Assembly (NCBI GenBank): GCA_032249175.1
Contig: JAVVGK010000005.1
Span: forward strand, 1 to 32,950
Reading direction: 5' to 3'
Origin: DSFT01 sp032249175
GTDB lineage: Bacteria; Hydrothermota; Hydrothermia; LBFQ01; DSFT01
Length of the DNA: 32,950 nucleotides
Shown here: positions 30,084 through 32,950 of the stretch, one piece after another
Layout: each line of letters starts with the position of its first letter
Position numbering within the stretch: the first letter of the stretch is position 1
Position numbers and translations under genes: made by a program
Notes under the pieces: generated by a model
The model's database searches: none
Seen by the model: only the letters and a program-made list of their open reading frames with translations
What the model was told of the DNA's origin: nothing

Positions 30084-30563
30084 AAGCTTAAAGAATTCAT
30101 ATATTGTAATTATACCCATAAATAAAAAGCTAAAAATTAATGTAAATGATGTTATGTATTTTAAATAAACAAGAAAAAATGGACCAAATGTCAAAAGCCA
30201 AGGATTTAGAATAAGCATTAAAACTGATAGAAAACTCAAAATAATAATGAAATTTTTTAAAAATTCATTTATTTGCGAAAATGAAAAGAAAATTGATAAA
30301 ATAAGTGCTATTACAGGTGATATGAAGGCATGGAAATGTGAAGTTTCTGATAATTCTAAAGGTGTTTTCTGAAATTTTAACATTTCTTCATTTCCTTTAT
30401 AATAGCTAATTATATCACTTGGACTAAATGAGCTGTTGAGTTTGAAATGAAGAATTAAGTGGGCAAATATAAATCCAAGAATTACAAATATATAAAAACA
30501 TATAAAAGCAATTTTAATTGAAAGTGGAAGTTCATTTAATTTTATTTTTAACATAATTTTCAT
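30081..30563 (-). CDS. 4-TM membrane protein of the flavinylation cluster
   Basis: This 160-aa protein of unknown family has four predicted helices (about 18-40, 78-98, 103-122 and 128-156). The second begins after ETSHFHAFISP, and a further His lies in AHLILH in the first, so His residues are placed where they could ligate haem or bind quinone at the membrane face; that is inference. It overlaps the FMN-binding gene by 32 nt, so the two are coupled. It would be the membrane partner passing electrons to or from the flavinylated protein. Start could also be the Met at residue 4. Confidence 0.6.
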   Translation of the reverse strand: MKIMLKIKLNELPLSIKIAFICFYIFVILGFIFAHLILHFKLNSSFSPSDIISYYKGNEEMLKFQKTPLELSETSHFHAFISPVIALILSIFFSFSQINEFLKNFIIILSFLSVLMLILNPWLLTFGPFFLVYLKYITSFTLIFSFLFMGIITIYEFFKL

Positions 30564-31020
30564 ATAAAAATAATGTTCTTTTTACAGCATAAGTTATAGA
30601 ATTTACAGAAATTGTAGCACCTGCTATATTCTTTATTTCTTTATTTACTCTTAAACTATCTTTTATTGTTTTATTTTCAAACTGCGATAGAAAACTTTTA
30701 TTTTTTATTTCCCAACCATAAGGCTCCCTATAAGAAAGGATTTCAACAAACTGGACATAACCCTCTTTATTCAAAACAACCATAAATGTTATTGGAAGAT
30801 GTTTCCCAACAACTTCATCAATTACAGCAACATTATCACAACCATAATAGAATTTTAGACTATCTTTTAATGTAATAGGTAATTTTTTCTTTTTTAATTG
30901 ATTTTTTATTTCTTTATCAATTTTTAAAGTTAAACTATCAAAATGAGAGCAGTTTTTAAATGCTAATTTCAATGCCTTTTCATTTGTTAAAAAAATTTCT
31001 GAAATTAAAAAGGGGAGCAT
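30532..31020 (-). CDS. FMN-binding domain protein, predicted covalent flavinylation
   Basis: The 162-aa protein has the FMN_bind pattern: ISEIFLTNEKALKLAF (6-21), a central VVLNKEGYVQFVEILSYREP, and the C-terminal AGATIS (133-138), where Thr136 matches the threonine to which ApbE attaches FMN in RnfG/NqrC-like proteins. An ApbE gene lies 1.1 kb away, transcribed divergently. The N-terminus has only a short hydrophobic stretch (MLPFLIS) where homologues usually have a full signal peptide, and no upstream start in frame extends it. Cellular location is therefore uncertain. It follows the barrel gene by 7 nt, with SD-like AGGGGGGT. Confidence 0.82.
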   Translation of the reverse strand: MLPFLISEIFLTNEKALKLAFKNCSHFDSLTLKIDKEIKNQLKKKKLPITLKDSLKFYYGCDNVAVIDEVVGKHLPITFMVVLNKEGYVQFVEILSYREPYGWEIKNKSFLSQFENKTIKDSLRVNKEIKNIAGATISVNSITYAVKRTLFLYENYVKNKIK

Positions 31021-31027
31021 AACCCCC

Positions 31028-31813
31028 CTAAAATAAAATACTAAATATCATTCTTGCTTCAAGCTTTTCATGCTCATCAAGAACATTAGTAATTTGAGGA
31101 GTTATAGTAAGAGTAGTCCAAAATTTTGAAGTGGAGTAGTGTAAAGCTGGACCTAAGAAAAATGCATAATGTTCAGCTTCTTTTGTAAATGGTAAAACTT
31201 GATCTTTAAATTCACTATGTAGCCAGGCTTCAATTCCAATTGCGAAATTACCAAATTTATAAGCTATACCACTTGGAAGCATAAATATCGCTTCTTTTTC
31301 CATTTCTAAATTTCCATTAGAATTATAACTCATTTCAAATTCCTGCTCAAATATAACATTTAATGTCCATAAGAAATTTCCAAAGTATTTACTAAATAAT
31401 AATTTCTCTTCAATCTCTTGCTTATTCATTCTATACTTTCCTTCAAGATATATTCCAAAACCAATTCTTTCTCTTGGACTTGAAAGTCTATGGACAATTG
31501 CTAAATCCACACCCTTAAATTTAAAATATGATTTTTCAATAATGTTTCCATTATCATAGTATTGATTATAGAGTGAAGAGTAGTTTAAATAAAGGGCAAC
31601 ATGAGTTCTTTCAGTTATAGCATATTCAAATTCCGTTCTCATATCCCAAAGGTAGTACATTCCACTTTCCTTTCCAGTTTTTAGTGTAGTCCATTGCTCA
31701 ACTTCAAAGAGATTCTTAGGAAGATAGTCAGTATCATATGAGTAAGTGAATAGCCTTTCATGGGCATTTGCAACTGATAGCCAAACAAAAATTGTTAAAG
31801 TTATTTTTCTCAT
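31028..31813 (-). CDS. Predicted outer-membrane beta-barrel (DUF6662-like)
   Basis: The 261-aa protein has a signal peptide (MRKITLTIFVWLSVANA, cleavage before HE) and many alternating, aromatic-rich strands. It ends in Phe (MIFSILF), typical of outer-membrane barrels. The start of the mature part, HERLFTYSYDTDYLPKN, and the later TTLKTGKESGMYYLWDMR resemble, as I remember it, a DUF6662-type family found beside FMN-binding proteins; this is not verified. It is first in the barrel, FMN-binding and 4-TM operon. Unlike other first genes it has an SD (AAGGAGAT, 6 nt before ATG). Confidence 0.72.
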   Translation of the reverse strand: MRKITLTIFVWLSVANAHERLFTYSYDTDYLPKNLFEVEQWTTLKTGKESGMYYLWDMRTEFEYAITERTHVALYLNYSSLYNQYYDNGNIIEKSYFKFKGVDLAIVHRLSSPRERIGFGIYLEGKYRMNKQEIEEKLLFSKYFGNFLWTLNVIFEQEFEMSYNSNGNLEMEKEAIFMLPSGIAYKFGNFAIGIEAWLHSEFKDQVLPFTKEAEHYAFFLGPALHYSTSKFWTTLTITPQITNVLDEHEKLEARMIFSILF

Positions 31814-31819
31814 TCTCTT

Positions 31820-31827
31820 ATCTCCTT
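31820..31827 (-). promoter_or_regulatory. Shine-Dalgarno for the barrel gene
   Basis: AAGGAGAT lies 6 nt before the ATG at 31813, so this first gene has a normal leader. A small inverted repeat (CTTAC-TTG-GTAAG, 31837-31849) lies upstream in the putative leader and could be an operator; evidence is slight. Confidence 0.5.
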
Positions 31828-31895
31828 TTTAAATTTCTTACTTGGTAAGTCGGAAATTTTTTAGGACAAGTTTTTGCAAATGATTTTCAATTAAA

Positions 31896-31930
31896 ATAAA
31901 GCTTATTTTTAGGGTAGGGAAAAGACAAGG
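31896..31930 (+). repeat. Modular repeat, 3' fragment E0
   Basis: This is a fragment with AAGCTTATTTTTAGGGTAGGG and then GACAAGG. It corresponds to the hairpin and G-tract end of a unit with its AT-rich tail deleted. It precedes a full unit after a spacer. GACAAGGCA (31924-31932) pairs with TGCTTTGTC (31942-31950) across the junction. Confidence 0.6.
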
Positions 31931-31945
31931 CAAAATTTTGATGCT

Positions 31946-32118
31946 TTGTCCAATAAATAATGTTAAGTTATTGATTATCAATAACTTATGAAGATTTTAA
32001 GGAAATTATAGATTTTATAGGGGGTTTAATGGGGGGCGAAGTTTATAAGCCGAAGGCTTATTTATAGGGTGGGTAGGAAAAAATAAGAAATAATCTATAT
32101 TTTAGAATTATGGGACAG
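31946..32118 (+). repeat. Modular repeat, unit E1 (short form)
   Basis: The unit runs from TTGTCCAATAA (31946-31956) to TTATGGGACAG at its right end. It holds the longest palindrome of the family (AAGTTATTGAT-T-ATCAATAACTT), a G5 run, GGGGGGCGAAG without its 3' pairing arm, hairpin ATAAGCC-GAA-GGCTTAT and GGGTGGGT. The interval 31814-32157 contains only repeats, the barrel leader and the apbE promoter. Confidence 0.85.
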
Positions 32119-32142
32119 AGTACCTTGAAAATTTTTTTACTT

Positions 32143-32148
32143 TATAAT
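32143..32148 (+). promoter_or_regulatory. Predicted -10 box (TATAAT) for apbE
   Basis: TATAAT in CTTTATAATTTTC lies 9 nt before the ATG at 32158. It has the same flanks as the other promoters but a consensus hexamer. It shows that the upstream ATG at 32110, which lies inside the repeat end, is not the likely start. Confidence 0.6.
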
Positions 32149-32157
32149 TTTCAAAAT

Positions 32158-32859
32158 ATGGAATGGCTAATAAGAGCAGAATTTATAATGGGAAGTATTT
32201 TAAAGATAGGTGTAATTGAAAGTTATCCAAATTCTCAGATTGCTTTGGATTCTGCTTTTAAATATGCTAACCACTTAAATAAAATTTGGTATAAATTTTA
32301 CGACAATTTTGTAGGGAATAATGATACTTTAATTGTTGAGGAAGAAACTGATGAAATTTTAGATTCATCCTTAAAGTACATTCAAATAACAGATAGTTTA
32401 TTTAACCCATTTTATAAATCAAAAAACTTATTTCCAATTAAAATTTCAAAAAATCAGTGGTTCTTTCCAAAAGGAATAGTAATTGATTTAGGGGGGATTG
32501 CCAAGGGTTATTTAGTTGATAAAATTAAAGATATTATTTTAAGCTTTGGTATTGATACATTTTTTATAAATTTTGGAAGTAGCTCAATATATTCACACAA
32601 TTATGAGCTAAATCTTTATGATGAAACATTTGGAAATTTTAAAATAAAAAATAAAGCTATTTCTATATCTTCAACAATAAGACCTGTTGAAAAAACTTAT
32701 CACATTTATAATCCAAAACGTCAAGAATTTGTTAAAGAGAAAAGGAAGGTTCTTTTAATTTGTGATAATGCCATATTTTGTGATGCCTTATCAAAAGCTA
32801 TTATAATAAATCCAAAATTAAAAGAAAAATTTAAATGGATAGAAATAAAGGTTTATTGA
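32158..32859 (+). CDS. apbE: ApbE-like FAD:protein FMN transferase, short form
   Basis: ApbE attaches FMN through a phosphoester bond to Thr/Ser of target proteins. The core motif VIDLGGIAKGYLVDK (108-122) and the C-terminal metal-site motif CDALSKA (208-214, Asp209) are present, with YHIYNP between. At 233 aa it is much shorter than typical ApbE (about 300-340), and no convincing signal peptide is seen, so it may act in the cytoplasm or be reduced. An ATG at 32110 would add 16 residues, but it lies within the repeat and upstream of the -10 box. It is divergent from the FMN-binding operon, its likely target. Confidence 0.83.
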   Translation: MEWLIRAEFIMGSILKIGVIESYPNSQIALDSAFKYANHLNKIWYKFYDNFVGNNDTLIVEEETDEILDSSLKYIQITDSLFNPFYKSKNLFPIKISKNQWFFPKGIVIDLGGIAKGYLVDKIKDIILSFGIDTFFINFGSSSIYSHNYELNLYDETFGNFKIKNKAISISSTIRPVEKTYHIYNPKRQEFVKEKRKVLLICDNAIFCDALSKAIIINPKLKEKFKWIEIKVY

Positions 32860-32878
32860 GGGGAAAAAACTAATTGCT

Positions 32879-32950
32879 TTGTCCAATAAATAGTATGATT
32901 TAATGGGGGGATTTAAGAGGTACGAAGCCCTCAAGTCAAAAACGGGGTTT
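32879..32950 (+). repeat. Modular repeat, unit F (cut by window end)
   Basis: The unit starts TTGTCCAATAA 19 nt after the apbE stop. It lacks the TTGATNATCAA module, then has a G6 run, a weak hairpin (GAGG...CCTC) and GGGG before the window ends. It is on the same strand as apbE. Confidence 0.75.

Noticed and set aside
30071..30100. Longer N-terminus for the M20 peptidase starting at 30100
   Set aside because: The promoter-like TAAAAT lies between the two ATGs, and the shorter N-terminus fits the family.
32110..32157. Upstream ATG start for apbE
   Set aside because: This ATG lies in the repeat end and upstream of the TATAAT box; the ATG at 32158 has the spacing seen at other genes.

Overview
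This is a compact, very AT-rich stretch of bacterial chromosome. I count about 32 protein genes, one tRNA-Ala and almost no spare DNA. The gene set points to a diderm: there is a predicted outer-membrane barrel, a lipoprotein binding protein, an O-antigen ligase-like polymerase, TatA and RfbA. A thermophile is likely, because a pyruvoyl arginine decarboxylase sits with two aminopropyltransferases, one of them thermospermine-synthase-like. An uncultivated lineage of the WOR-3/Hydrothermia kind would fit, but that is a guess from gene style and no marker gene here settles it.

Layout. 1-351: tandem copies of a modular repeat. 352-1721: meaB-smpB. 1821-3502: tRNA-Ala(UGC), prs, dapB. 3534-5646: a DNA methyltransferase and probable restriction partner. 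5665-8522 (minus): polyamine operon speE2-pdaD-speE1-deoC. 8555-11172 (minus): guaB and a VTT-domain membrane protein. 11203-11375: repeat. 11387-13269 (minus): mrp-rfbA. 13312-13719: repeats. 13721-15631 (minus): a divergent EF-G-like GTPase, transcribed away from a tail-anchored hendecad coiled-coil protein (15688-16368). 16385-20200: acyl-CoA dehydrogenase, a secreted propeller-like protein and a PhnD-type lipoprotein. 20181-26640 (minus): nuoJ-pheT-zapB-like-zapA-rny-tatA-tldD. 26653-27726 (minus): truncated Uma2 protein and riboflavin synthase. 27744-28994: O-antigen ligase-like protein, convergent with an M20 peptidase. 30081-32859: a flavin-transfer cluster of beta-barrel, FMN-binding protein, 4-TM protein and divergent ApbE. 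32879-32950: another repeat, cut by the window end.

Two structures recur through the window. First, almost every operon-first gene has a near-identical motif, CTTTAAAATTTT, whose TAAAAT lies 6-13 nt before the start codon. That is the geometry of leaderless mRNAs, while several operon-internal genes have ordinary Shine-Dalgarno sequences. Second, operon borders carry a modular repeat of about 145-197 nt with inverted ends TTGTCCAATAA...TTATTGGACAA. It contains GAA-capped hairpins, one showing a compensated base-pair swap, plus G-tracts of the type GGGTGGGTGGG. Units occur alone or in tandem, always oriented toward the next operon. This family is the best candidate here for an undescribed element.

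The clearest functional module is the ApbE/FMN-binding/4-TM/barrel set, a likely flavinylation-based envelope electron-transfer system. Other points of interest are an EF-G paralogue lacking canonical G3 and G4 residues, an Mrp lacking one cluster cysteine, a recent 132-bp duplication in the coiled-coil gene, and divergent promoters whose -10 boxes overlap.
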